Below, in pieces: positions 41,524 to 50,791 of a stretch of 64,000 bases of DNA; position 1 is the first letter of the stretch, and every line of letters begins with the position of its first letter. Source of the stretch: Brevibacillus dissolubilis. Lineage in GTDB: Bacteria; Bacillota; Bacilli; Brevibacillales; Brevibacillaceae. The stretch spans positions 1 to 64,000 of the forward strand of contig NZ_VCNA01000004.1 of NCBI RefSeq assembly GCF_006170445.1, in the 5' to 3' direction. The notes under the pieces were generated by a model. The model saw only the letters and a program-made list of their open reading frames with translations. It did no database searches and had not been told where the DNA came from. The position numbers and the translations under genes were made by a program.

Positions 41524-42474
41524 ATAGGTATAAACCCCCTTGGTATAATTTCAGCAACACATTGCATCATTTTAGCAAGTTGTGTGCCAAGTTGTAAACT
41601 CATATTTATAAATTTGTTTGTATAAACCTCAGGATTTTGTATCCCTTGCTGCTGAAAGCTGATCCGGCGCGTCCGATTGCTTTGCGTAAGCAGCCATGCG
41701 CTTCTAGGATATCCATTTTTCGGCGGATCTGTTGCTGGGATCATGTGGTTCTGCTTGCCAAAAGCTTTGGTGATAAAGTTTTTCGCCCAGAGCGCTCGAA
41801 CAGGTCAGGCTTGCCTCCTTTTTTTGGCGTGAGTGAAGATTCCTTACTCGTAGCCGAACAATTCACTTTCCACTAAATCTTCTGACAACAGGGAGAAGTT
41901 AACGACCAAAGATGGACCGTGGCGGTGGTCAGAGATGTTGTGGTGGCTCTCGCTTGCGGACAACTCCCTGGCTTGTCCTACTCTCCTCTTCGATGAGGAC
42001 AGTCAGATCTCAGTCTGTGCCGATTTGCAGGCGAGGGCTTCGATTGGTTGATCACCGGTCTGTTACCGATAATATCGGCAAAGTGTACTTGGTCATATAG
42101 CCTTTGTTGAACATTTCCCGCTGGCATTTTTTGCTGGTGCTTGGCAAGATCCTTTTCTTGCTTGACAGGTGACAACGAATCCTTCCTGCTGAGTCAGGTA
42201 GGTGCCGATGGTGCCTGGTCCTTGTACCTGTTTAAGTTTCGTCTCTTCCCCTACCTTTTCCTCCAAGAAAACGACGACTTGTGCGATCAAAATAACTTGA
42301 CTGAGCGTTTTCCCGATAGCCTCCGGGTGACCGGATGATAAGTGTCCTTACTCAATATACACAGAACGGGCGTTCAGGTAAACGTTTTCTTTTTCGAATC
42401 ATAAGCTTTTTTGGTACAAATCTTGTATGATAAAAAGCAAGAAAAGTTTGCGACACAAGATGGAGGAAAGTCAT
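41524..42474. other. Long intergenic region, no confident gene
   Basis: About 950 bases between the divergent ABC transporter and M20 peptidase genes. No complete reading frame with a ribosome site was found. On the minus strand around 42050-42310 two adjoining frames (AQVVVFLEEKVGEETKL; HQQKMPAGNVQQRLYDQ) look protein-like and may be remains of a decayed gene. No T-box or riboswitch motif was recognised. Confidence 0.45.
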
Positions 42475-43605
42475 ATGTCTACCAATTGGACTGAGGTCTT
42501 TGCAGCACAATTAGATGAGATTGTAGCAGAATTAAAAACCTATGTAGAGATGGAGACACCCACCCACAATAAGCAGGCTGTTGATCAGCTCGGTAACTTC
42601 ATCGCGGACCGTTTTGCCGCACTGGGATGCAAGGTGGAGCGTCATCCCCAAGAAGTGGTGGGTGATCAGCTTCGCATCGAATACGGGGAGGGTGACGAGC
42701 AGATTCTGATCCTCGGTCACTTCGACACGGTCAAAGAAATCGGGACGCTTACAACTGAGCCATGGCGCATCGAGGATGGAAAGGCTTACGGACCTGGTAC
42801 ATATGATATGAAATCCGGAATCGTGTTCAGCTACTATGCACTGAAGACGATTATCGAGAACCAACTGCCGTTGAACAAAAAGCTGGTGTTTTTCTGGAAT
42901 ACAGATGAAGAAACAGGCAGCGAGCACTCTAAGGAGCTGATCCAGGAGGAAGGCCGCCGCAGTGCGCTGGCGCTGGTGATTGAGCCTACCTATGGCGACG
43001 GTTACGTCAAAACGAGCCGAAAAGGCGGCGGCGAGTTCACCCTGCGTGTCAAAGGTCGTGCTGCACATGCGGGGAATGATCATAAGATCGGGATCAATGC
43101 AATCGACGAGCTGGCCCATCAAATCCTGCAGATCCGTGCCCTGACCGATTATGAGCAAGGTACCACCCTCTCCGTCGGCGTCATCAGCGGAGGTACGGTG
43201 TCCAATGTCGTGCCAGAGTACGCGGAGGCGATCATTGACGTGCGTGTGATGAAGGCGTCTGAAGCGGAGCGCGTAACACAGGCGATGTACACTCTCAAGC
43301 CGATGCTCGAAGGCGCTGTCCTGACCGTCGAAGGCGGCGTAGCGAAAACCCCGATGGAACGTACCGAAGCTACCGAGAAGCTGTTCCTCCATGCCAAGGA
43401 GCAGGCGAAGCTGGAAGGCTTGGAGCTAAAAGAAATCGGTGTCGGCGGAACCAGCGATGGCAACGTGGTGGCGGTCGTGGGCATCCCGGTGCTCGATGGA
43501 CTCGGGCCAGTCGGGGACGGAGCACATGCCAGCCATGAACATGTGGTGGTGGATGAGATTCCGGCGAGAATTGCGCTGTTGGTGAGATTGTTTACGACGA
43601 TGTAG
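42475..43605 (+). CDS. M20-family metallopeptidase (carboxypeptidase G2-like)
   Basis: A 376-residue zinc peptidase. Metal ligands and catalytic acids are visible in LGHFDTV (His), PGTYDMKSG (Asp), NTDEETGSEHS (catalytic Glu and ligand Glu), VIEPT and GDGAHASHEHV (His). It probably cleaves a C-terminal amino acid, often glutamate, from small peptides or conjugates. GGAGG before MSTNWTEV sets the start 16 codons inside the open frame. Divergent from the amino-acid transporter, with which it could cooperate. Confidence 0.88.
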   Translation: MSTNWTEVFAAQLDEIVAELKTYVEMETPTHNKQAVDQLGNFIADRFAALGCKVERHPQEVVGDQLRIEYGEGDEQILILGHFDTVKEIGTLTTEPWRIEDGKAYGPGTYDMKSGIVFSYYALKTIIENQLPLNKKLVFFWNTDEETGSEHSKELIQEEGRRSALALVIEPTYGDGYVKTSRKGGGEFTLRVKGRAAHAGNDHKIGINAIDELAHQILQIRALTDYEQGTTLSVGVISGGTVSNVVPEYAEAIIDVRVMKASEAERVTQAMYTLKPMLEGAVLTVEGGVAKTPMERTEATEKLFLHAKEQAKLEGLELKEIGVGGTSDGNVVAVVGIPVLDGLGPVGDGAHASHEHVVVDEIPARIALLVRLFTTM

Positions 43606-43634
43606 ATTTCAAGAAAAGAATTCACGCAATAATG

Positions 43635-43686
43635 AAGCCAAGTTGCTTATTCCTGATTGAATGGAGTAAGTGACTCGGCTTTTTTG
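43635..43686 (+). terminator. Terminator of the M20 peptidase gene
   Basis: AAGCC...GGCTT base stem extended by GCTTATTCC/GGAGTAAGT, then six T. Confidence 0.85.
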
Positions 43687-43737
43687 TTTACCATTTTTTT
43701 GTTACATGAAAAAAACACACGGTCTCTCAGGTACGCT

Positions 43738-43980
43738 TCACTCCCCCGCCCGCTCCTGCTCCAAAATCCTCCCTTCCTGGTCAAGCCATGCCCTGTAGAA
43801 CTTATCCTTATTCCGATAAACGACCATGAACCGTGGCGGCTTGGGGTAGCTGTTGGTGTTAAAAATATCACGGACCGCAAAGTCATGGTAGTGCTGGGTG
43901 AACTTCGCCCGCATGTTATTTTTGCGCATCATAGCGATGGTGTCTACGGTGAAGGTAAGCAGGGCCACACTGAGGAACAT
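43738..43980 (-). CDS. Small membrane-anchored protein, unknown
   Basis: At least 80 residues: an N-terminal hydrophobic helix and a basic, Tyr-rich tail (MVVYRNKDKFYRAWLDQEG). The first ATG has no ribosome site and lies inside the helix. The same frame continues upstream as LKRLTKWLLAFIGI behind an AGAGGCGAG ribosome-site-like sequence, so translation probably starts at a non-ATG codon near 44022-44028. No family recognised. Confidence 0.55.
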   Translation of the reverse strand: MFLSVALLTFTVDTIAMMRKNNMRAKFTQHYHDFAVRDIFNTNSYPKPPRFMVVYRNKDKFYRAWLDQEGRILEQERAGE

Positions 43981-44205
43981 GATGCCGATGAAGGCTAGAA
44001 GCCATTTGGTGAGACGCTTCAGTATGATTGGTACTCGCCTCTTTTCAGGGTGGTGTCGGTTGACTTACAGGTTTGGCATTAGTATGTGCATGTTCCCTTC
44101 CTGCACCTATCATGTTTTTTAACCTTTTGCATATATTTCCTTAAAATCGCTTTGTTATATTCTTTCTATATGAAAATGTACAATCAACGATATTGAGGTG
44201 GAATT

Positions 44206-45171
44206 GTGAAACAATCGAAGATGAAAACCATGATCAAATCAGGCTTTACCGCTTTTTGTGCTCTTGCCAGTCTGACCGGCCTCCTCACTCTGCCTACTGC
44301 CGCATCGGCTGCACCAACCGATCTGGATCTGGCATACCGCTGGGCTCCGATACACTACCAGGATACGGACAGCAGCGATTATGATGCGGATTACATCACC
44401 GCTGTCGATTATGACGGGGAGTGGGATACGCTCAACAACTGGGAGAACCAGAGCACTGACGTGAACCGTCTGAAGGCAAAAGTATATTACTCCGTGGTGG
44501 AAACCTCCTCTCACTGGTATCTGCTCTACAGCTTCTATCATCCGCGCGATTGGGTGGACTATCCTGATTTGGGATTGGATACGCACGAAAATGATATGGA
44601 AGGTGTCCTCTCCATCGTCCGTAAAGACGGCTCTACATACGGGAAGCTGGAAGGAATGGTTTCTGTTTTCCACACGGACTTCTACTCCTACACGCCGTCC
44701 GGCAGCCCGTTTACGAGCGGACAGGAGAGCATCGATGGGACCATCCGGATGGTGAGCTATGGTGGATATGACCGCCCGACCACGTTCCAAGAGGCAAAAG
44801 GTCACGGGGCCAAAGCGTGGAACGGCTCTACCGACAGCGACTATATCGTCTATTACCCGAGCAAGACGACCGCAGAAGTACCGTCCAGTGGGAAAGATAC
44901 CTTCGTCTCGTATCAGCTGGTGGATACATTTGCTCCCGGCGGGCTGTGGGAACACCGTTATGACACCAAAACGTTTGCAAGCTGGGGGACGTTCCGTGGT
45001 GACAACGGAAAGGATAATGCGGCGAATACCGGTTGGAAATGGGACGATGGAAACGATGGCGGGGAATTGACCGGTGGAGAATTAGCGGTTGATCCGGCGA
45101 AGCTGGTTTCGATTTATTTTAGCAATCTAGGGAGTTTTGATCGGAATTATGTGAGGAATGGGTATCGGTAA
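44206..45171 (+). CDS. Secreted protein, Vps62-like fold suspected
   Basis: A 321-residue exported protein with a Sec signal peptide (cleavage near Ala35/Ala36 after PTAASA). The mature part starts DLDLAYRWAPIHYQDTDSSD and contains WYLLYSFYHPRDW, THENDMEGVLSIV and APGGLWEHRYD. This pattern of an aromatic, acidic beta-rich protein resembles Vps62-related and NPP1-like secreted proteins of unknown activity. The start is GTG with GAGGTGG before it; a strong terminator follows. No catalytic site can be assigned. Confidence 0.72.
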   Translation: MKQSKMKTMIKSGFTAFCALASLTGLLTLPTAASAAPTDLDLAYRWAPIHYQDTDSSDYDADYITAVDYDGEWDTLNNWENQSTDVNRLKAKVYYSVVETSSHWYLLYSFYHPRDWVDYPDLGLDTHENDMEGVLSIVRKDGSTYGKLEGMVSVFHTDFYSYTPSGSPFTSGQESIDGTIRMVSYGGYDRPTTFQEAKGHGAKAWNGSTDSDYIVYYPSKTTAEVPSSGKDTFVSYQLVDTFAPGGLWEHRYDTKTFASWGTFRGDNGKDNAANTGWKWDDGNDGGELTGGELAVDPAKLVSIYFSNLGSFDRNYVRNGYR

Positions 45172-45202
45172 TATGCGATAAGGTAATTCCATATCCCGAT
45201 AA

Positions 45203-45240
45203 AAAAGCGCTTGTCTCCACCAACGGAAACAAGCGCTTTT
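45203..45240. terminator. Bidirectional terminator between secreted protein and rpe
   Basis: AAAAGCGCTTGT/ACAAGCGCTTTT stem, symmetric for both strands. Confidence 0.9.
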
Positions 45241-45271
45241 GCATTACCTGTTATTCTACTAAAACAATTCC

Positions 45272-45919
45272 TTACCCGCGAATCGCTGCAATTGCCTTCG
45301 CACGGTCTTCTTGATTGAACACAGCAGAACCCGCTACCAGTACAGTCGCACCAGCCTCTTCGCAAAGACGGGCTGTCTCTGCATTCACACCGCCGTCGAT
45401 CTCGATCTCCACATGGGAGAGACCGCGTTGGTCAAGCATGTTGCGCAGGTCGCGGATTTTTGGCACGACGCTGTGGATGAACTTCTGACCGCCGAAGCCT
45501 GGGTTGACTGTCATCAGGAGCACCATGTCCACATCTGGCAGGATGTGCTCGATGGTCACGAGCGGGGTGTGCGGGTTGAGTACGACACCTGCTTTGACGC
45601 CTTGTTCCTTGATATGGTGGATGGTGCGGTGCAGGTGACGGGTTGCTTCTTGGTGCACCGTGATGATGTCAGCACCAGCTTTGACGAATTGGGAGATGTA
45701 TTGATCCGGATTCTCGATCATCAGGTGGACGTCGAGCGTCAAGTTGGTCACAGGACGAACCGCTTCCACGATCAGTGGGCCGATGGTGATGTTTGGGACA
45801 AAATGACCGTCCATCACATCGATGTGAATCCAATCAGCGCCGCCGCGCTCTACGTCTTTGATCTCTTCTCCCAGTCGGGCAAAGTCAGCAGATAGGATAG
45901 ATGGTGCGATTTTTACCAT
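45272..45919 (-). CDS. rpe: Ribulose-phosphate 3-epimerase
   Basis: A 215-residue TIM-barrel enzyme interconverting ribulose 5-phosphate and xylulose 5-phosphate in the pentose phosphate pathway. Metal-site segments [12 protein letters not shown] and [10 protein letters not shown] are present, and EIDGGVN near the end. It overlaps rsgA by seven bases and is the last gene of the rlmN-rpe run. Confidence 0.96.
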   Translation of the reverse strand: MVKIAPSILSADFARLGEEIKDVERGGADWIHIDVMDGHFVPNITIGPLIVEAVRPVTNLTLDVHLMIENPDQYISQFVKAGADIITVHQEATRHLHRTIHHIKEQGVKAGVVLNPHTPLVTIEHILPDVDMVLLMTVNPGFGGQKFIHSVVPKIRDLRNMLDQRGLSHVEIEIDGGVNAETARLCEEAGATVLVAGSAVFNQEDRAKAIAAIRG

Positions 45920-46821
45920 GGTTTGTTCCTCCGGTTGTATTCTTTCAGTTCTTCGTTGAATTGTTTGTAGTTGTCATAGCGCTCCGCGACGATCTCGCCT
46001 GCTTCAAGGGCTTCGCGTACGGCACAGCTTGGCTCGCTTAAGTGCAGACAGCCGCGGAATTTGCAGCCGTCCGAGTACCGCTCGAAATCGCGGAAGGACT
46101 CAGCCAGATCCAGCTCGCTCATCTCCATGAACTCCAGAGAGCTAAAGCCCGGTGTATCGGCCACATATCCGCCTTCCTCACTCTCCAGCGGAATCAGCTC
46201 GACGTGGCGGGTGGTGTGACGTCCGCGCCCCAGCTTGTGGCTGATCTCGGCGGTCTGTAAGCTCATGCCGGGAAAAATCTGATTGATCAGTGAGGACTTG
46301 CCTACCCCTGATTGTCCGGCGAAGACACACAGCTTGCCAGCGAGCTCCGAGCGTACCTCATCCACGCCCCGTCCTGTACGGGTGGAGGTCGGGATGACAC
46401 GGTAGCCTACTTTTTCATACATCTGGACGAACTCCGCTGCCTTCTCCTCGCTGATCAGGTCGGTCTTGGTAATCGCCACGATCGCATCGATGCCTGCATG
46501 TTCGGTATGTACAAGAAACTTGTCCAGCAAAAGCGGGCTGAATGCCGGCTCAGCGGCGGAAAAGACGAGGACTGCCAACTCGATGTTGGCAATCGGCGGA
46601 CGAACCAGTTCGCTCGTCCGCTCGCCTACTTCCATCACATAGCCTTCCTGCTCGTTCTCCTTGGTGGTCTCATAGACGACCCAATCGCCCACCAGCGGAT
46701 TGATCTTGGCGCCTTTTTTCTTGAACAGACCGCGGGCGCGGCATTGGATCACCGCGTCCGAATCACTGTCTGCTACGTAATAATATCCGCTCAACGCTTT
46801 GATGATACGCCCTTCTGGCAT
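45913..46821 (-). CDS. rsgA: Small ribosomal subunit biogenesis GTPase RsgA
   Basis: A 302-residue circularly permuted GTPase: N-terminal OB domain, then G4 TKTD, G1 GQSGVGKSS and G3 DTPG in permuted order, and a C-terminal zinc motif (Cys in [16 protein letters not shown]). It helps late 30S maturation. It follows prkC by 18 bases. Confidence 0.96.
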   Translation of the reverse strand: MPEGRIIKALSGYYYVADSDSDAVIQCRARGLFKKKGAKINPLVGDWVVYETTKENEQEGYVMEVGERTSELVRPPIANIELAVLVFSAAEPAFSPLLLDKFLVHTEHAGIDAIVAITKTDLISEEKAAEFVQMYEKVGYRVIPTSTRTGRGVDEVRSELAGKLCVFAGQSGVGKSSLINQIFPGMSLQTAEISHKLGRGRHTTRHVELIPLESEEGGYVADTPGFSSLEFMEMSELDLAESFRDFERYSDGCKFRGCLHLSEPSCAVREALEAGEIVAERYDNYKQFNEELKEYNRRNKPW

Positions 46822-46839
46822 GTGATTCCCTCCAAGATT

Positions 46840-48798
46840 CTATGGAAAAGTCTGATAGTCTACATTCAGGGTCTGGATCAACTCTCCATTTTTAAACACT
46901 TGAATGGTCGCGGAATCCTCTGGCATCAGCACCACTTCCACATCAAACGGCTTCGGCCCGGTGATCGTCTCTTTTGCAGCCACTTGGTCTTTGCCGCGTG
47001 AGTCTGTGACGAGGATCTTGAATTCGGCCTGTTCTTCGCCTTCGGTCAGCTCGGCCACATATGGATAGGTGCCGATCTTCGCGTTGGACGGGTATTCACC
47101 GGAGCTGACGATCAGAGTGACCTTGCTGCCTGCTTCCACAGATGCTCCTGCTTTTGGCTCGGTGCGAAGGACGGTATCTTTCTCCACGCCCAAAGCTGGC
47201 TCTTCCTTGATCTCCCCTTTGGCAAGCCCTGCGCTCAACAGTTCGATGGCGGCGCGTTCGAGACGCAGGCCTTCGAGCTTTGGCACTTGTACCTGACGTT
47301 TGCCGGTGCTGACGGTCAGGCGGACTTTTTGCTTGGTAGGGACGACCATTGTGTTAGGGAGCGGGTCTTGATCGATGATGTTGCCGGCTGGGATATCTTC
47401 ATGCTCCTGCTTGACGATTTCGTATTCGAACTTGTCTTGCTTGAGCCGGTCTTCCGCTACCTGCTGCGGCAGGCTGATCAGGTTTGGCATCGACACCTCT
47501 TGCAGACCTTTACTTACATAGAGTGTGATGCTTGCGCCCTCTTTAACCCGCATCGGCGGAGCCGGGTCCTGCTCGACGACGATCCCCTTCTCCTGATCGG
47601 CGAATTGCTCGATCACCACGGGAATCAGCTTGGCGTCCTTGAGCTTCATCTCGGCAATGGACTGTTGCGTGCCGGTAACCAGTGGAACGTTGATTTCAGG
47701 TACGTAGAATATTTTCATGGCGAGATTAAAACCTAGTATCACAAGGGCAAAAAACAATCCGATCCCGCCCAGCCACAACAGGGTCTTTTTCCACCAAGCG
47801 GACGGCGGCTTCTCTTCTTCCGGTTCCTGCTGATCCCGGCGGTTCTGTGTCCGTTGCGGGGTTGCCCGCTCTTTACCGGCCTGCTCCAGCATATCAGGAG
47901 TGATCGCGGGCACGACACGGGTAGCTTCTTCGTCGTCGGACGGGAAGATCACCTTCGCCTCATTGCGCCTCTCCGGGGTCAGGCAGGTCTCGAGATCAAG
48001 CAGCATGCCGCGTGCTGATTCGTAGCGGAGCAACGGATCTTTGACCAGGGCACGCAGGATGACGTTCTCCACGCTTTGCGGGATGTTTGGATTGATCTCA
48101 CGCGGCTCTGGCAGTGGTTCCTGCAGGTGCTTGAGCGCGATCGAGATCGGGGAATCTCCGGAAAACGGCAGCTGACCGGTCACCATCTCATACAGTACGA
48201 TCCCAAGTGAGTAGATGTCTGATTTCTCACCGGTCAGACCGCCACGGGCCTGCTCCGGGGAAAAGTAATGAACCGATCCAAGCACGGAGCCTGTATGGGT
48301 GATGGTTGCCGAGGTGACAGCGCGGGCGATGCCAAAATCTGTTACTTTTACCCAGCCATTTTTCCCGATCATAATGTTATGGGGTTTGATATCTCGGTGA
48401 ATAATATGGTTCTGGTGTGCATGATCTAATGCGTCACACACTTGTACAGCGATCCGTACCGCTTCGCTGACAGGCAGTGCGCCGTTGCGGTTGATGACAT
48501 CTTTGAGTGTAGAACCTTCTATGTATTCCATCACCATATAGTACGTGTCTTGTTCCTGCCCGACATCGTAGACGCTGACGATGTTGGGATGAGAAAGACT
48601 GGCTACGGCTTGCGCCTCCCTGCGAAAACGGTTGACAAAATCATCATCCGTCCCAAACTGGGGTCTGAGTAGCTTGACCGCTACCGGCCGGTTGAGTACC
48701 AAATCTTTGGCTTTGTAAACGATTGCCATCCCGCCGCCACCGATTTTTTCCTCTAACTGGTAACGTCCTCCTAAACGCTGACCTTCCATCTGACTCAC
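46840..48798 (-). CDS. prkC: Serine/threonine protein kinase with PASTA domains
   Basis: A 652-residue membrane kinase. The cytoplasmic kinase domain (about 13-275) has GGGGMAIVY, catalytic HRDIKPHN and DFG. A basic linker and one transmembrane helix (about 340-362) follow, then three extracellular PASTA repeats and a C-terminal beta domain. PrkC binds muropeptides and can trigger spore germination. The GTG start overlaps the prpC stop (GTGA) with GGAG before it; an ATG three codons later is also well placed. Confidence 0.95.
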   Translation of the reverse strand: MSQMEGQRLGGRYQLEEKIGGGGMAIVYKAKDLVLNRPVAVKLLRPQFGTDDDFVNRFRREAQAVASLSHPNIVSVYDVGQEQDTYYMVMEYIEGSTLKDVINRNGALPVSEAVRIAVQVCDALDHAHQNHIIHRDIKPHNIMIGKNGWVKVTDFGIARAVTSATITHTGSVLGSVHYFSPEQARGGLTGEKSDIYSLGIVLYEMVTGQLPFSGDSPISIALKHLQEPLPEPREINPNIPQSVENVILRALVKDPLLRYESARGMLLDLETCLTPERRNEAKVIFPSDDEEATRVVPAITPDMLEQAGKERATPQRTQNRRDQQEPEEEKPPSAWWKKTLLWLGGIGLFFALVILGFNLAMKIFYVPEINVPLVTGTQQSIAEMKLKDAKLIPVVIEQFADQEKGIVVEQDPAPPMRVKEGASITLYVSKGLQEVSMPNLISLPQQVAEDRLKQDKFEYEIVKQEHEDIPAGNIIDQDPLPNTMVVPTKQKVRLTVSTGKRQVQVPKLEGLRLERAAIELLSAGLAKGEIKEEPALGVEKDTVLRTEPKAGASVEAGSKVTLIVSSGEYPSNAKIGTYPYVAELTEGEEQAEFKILVTDSRGKDQVAAKETITGPKPFDVEVVLMPEDSATIQVFKNGELIQTLNVDYQTFP

Positions 48799-49559
48799 CC
48801 CTCTTCTCCACTGACTTCAATCGGTTTGCCCGTGTTGCGAACCGCAATACACGTAATGTTATCTTCCCCGCCCGCGTTCAGTGCGTGTTGAACGAGAGCG
48901 TCAACCGTCTCTTGCAGGGGAACAGGTTTGCCTAACAGATCGACCATGATCGGTTCTGGAACTTTGTTGGACAGACCATCAGAACAGAGCAGCAATATGT
49001 CGCCTTCCACCCAGCTGAACTCGCCCAAATCAATCAACGCATCCGGCTCCGTGCCGAGCGCGCGCATCAGAACATTGCGCTGTGGGTGCAGATGGGCTTC
49101 CTGCGGGGTAATCTGCCCGCTTCGTAGCAGCTCCTGTACAAGCGAATGATCCTCCGTACGCTGGGTCAGATCACCTGTGTGAAAATGATACAGGCGGCTG
49201 TCACCGATATGGGCGGTCACACCGTAATCCGGGCTGATCAGTGTTGCGACCACCGTTGTACCCATCCCGTTGCACTCGGGATGGGACTCAGCGTAGGCGT
49301 ATACCTCTTCATTAGCTCTGATCAGTGCTCTCATCAGGTGTTCGCGTTCGTCCTCGGCTGTCGTATCAGCTCCGAGGCCGTGCAGCTCAGATACGATGCG
49401 CTCTACCGCCATCTTGCTGGCTACATCTCCTGCCTGATGCCCGCCCATGCCGTCCGCAACGATCGCGAGGACGCGACCGTTGAGATCAACCGTGCAGGCA
49501 TAGAAATCTTCATTAAGCTGCCGCACACAACCGATATGCGACTTCATTGCAATCTCCAT
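48795..49559 (-). CDS. prpC: PP2C-family protein phosphatase
   Basis: A 254-residue Mn-dependent phosphatase. PP2C motifs: RQLNEDF near the start, VADGMGGHQAGDVAS, SDGLSNKV and GGEDNITC. It reverses phosphorylation by PrkC, encoded directly behind it with a four-base overlap. AAGGTGATC before MEIAMKSH, overlapping the rlmN stop, sets the start. Confidence 0.95.
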   Translation of the reverse strand: MEIAMKSHIGCVRQLNEDFYACTVDLNGRVLAIVADGMGGHQAGDVASKMAVERIVSELHGLGADTTAEDEREHLMRALIRANEEVYAYAESHPECNGMGTTVVATLISPDYGVTAHIGDSRLYHFHTGDLTQRTEDHSLVQELLRSGQITPQEAHLHPQRNVLMRALGTEPDALIDLGEFSWVEGDILLLCSDGLSNKVPEPIMVDLLGKPVPLQETVDALVQHALNAGGEDNITCIAVRNTGKPIEVSGEEG

Positions 49560-49566
49560 CTCTTGA

Positions 49567-50637
49567 TCACCTTGCCGTTTCTTGTGCGTGTTGGGCGCGC
49601 AACTGGCCGCAGGCAGCAGCGATGTCACTGCCATGCTCTCTGCGGATGGTTACGTTGATTCCTCTGCGCTCCAGAATACGTCTGAAGTTGAAAATTTGAT
49701 CGCGCGGGGTGCGCACATAATCGCGCTCCGGTACGTAGTTAACCGGAATGAGGTTGACGTGGCACAGCATGTCGCCAATCAGGTCAGCCAATTTTTCCGC
49801 ATGCTCCGGCTGGTCATTCTGTCCACCGAACAGACCGTACTCAAACGAAATGCGGCGCCCGGTCTTTGCCACATAAGCGCGGCATGCTTCCATCAGCTTA
49901 TCCAATGGGAAGCCACGGTTGATCGGCATCAGCTTGGTACGCAGCTCTGTAGTTGGCGCATGCAGGGAAATCGCCAGGTTCACCTGACCGCCGCGCTCAG
50001 CAAATTCGTAGATTTTCGATACGATTCCGCTGGTAGATACCGTGATGTGGCGTTGTCCAATGTTCAGACCACGGTTGTCGTTGATGATCTTGAGGAATGA
50101 GAGCAGCGGCTCAAAGTTCTCGAACGGCTCACCGATCCCCATGACAACGACGTGGCTGGCACGTTGGTCGGTTTCATCCAGAATGCGCTGCGCCTGCAAT
50201 ACTTGTGAGACGATTTCTCCGGCGTCAAGGTTGCGCTTGAGACCACCTAATGTGGACGCACAGAAGGTACAGCCGATACGGCAGCCTACCTGTGTGGTGA
50301 CGCAGATGCTGTTCCCATAGTTATGACGCATGATAACGGTCTCGATGGCATGTCCGTCGATCAGCTGGAACAAAAATTTGATCGTGCCGTCCTCAGACTC
50401 CTGACGCGTGATTTCTTTGAGTGCATCCGTGCGGAAGGTCGCTTTGAGCTTTTCACGGAAGTCTTTGGACAGGTTGCTCATCTCGTCGATGCTGTGTACC
50501 CGCTTGACGTACAGCCAGTCAAAAATCTGTTGGGCGCGGAACGCTTTTTCCCCGTTCTCGGTCAGCCAGTTTTTCAGTTCATCTAAGGTCAAGCTGTGCA
50601 ACAGCGGCTTGTTGTTCGTAAAGGATGTCATTGTCAT
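49567..50637 (-). CDS. rlmN: 23S rRNA (adenine-2503-C2) methyltransferase RlmN
   Basis: A 356-residue radical-SAM enzyme. The cluster motif CxxxCxxC is seen in [11 protein letters not shown] and the second reactive Cys in [10 protein letters not shown] near the end. It methylates A2503 of 23S rRNA and A37 of some tRNAs. First gene after the rsmB terminator, so it probably has its own promoter; prpC follows closely. Confidence 0.95.
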   Translation of the reverse strand: MTMTSFTNNKPLLHSLTLDELKNWLTENGEKAFRAQQIFDWLYVKRVHSIDEMSNLSKDFREKLKATFRTDALKEITRQESEDGTIKFLFQLIDGHAIETVIMRHNYGNSICVTTQVGCRIGCTFCASTLGGLKRNLDAGEIVSQVLQAQRILDETDQRASHVVVMGIGEPFENFEPLLSFLKIINDNRGLNIGQRHITVSTSGIVSKIYEFAERGGQVNLAISLHAPTTELRTKLMPINRGFPLDKLMEACRAYVAKTGRRISFEYGLFGGQNDQPEHAEKLADLIGDMLCHVNLIPVNYVPERDYVRTPRDQIFNFRRILERRGINVTIRREHGSDIAAACGQLRAQHAQETAR

Positions 50638-50740
50638 GTGTGTGTTTTCACCTTTTGGTAAAGTATTATGCCGGGGATAACCCCAACATGTCTAACGGAT
50701 ATGTAACGCATTCCATTCTAACATTGTACCCCGTAATGGA

Positions 50741-50780
50741 TAAAAGGAAAAGTGGAAACCCGCTTTTCACAGATTTCCAC
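50741..50780 (-). terminator. Terminator after rsmB
   Basis: On the minus strand GTGGAAA pairs with TTTCCAC and is followed by TTTTCCTTTT. Confidence 0.7.
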
Positions 50781-50791
50781 CCTGATGACTG

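Noticed and set aside
41524-42474. Possible T-box or amino-acid riboswitch before the ABC transporter.
   Set aside because: No T-box sequence (AGGGTGGNACCGCG-like) or specifier stem recognised on either strand.
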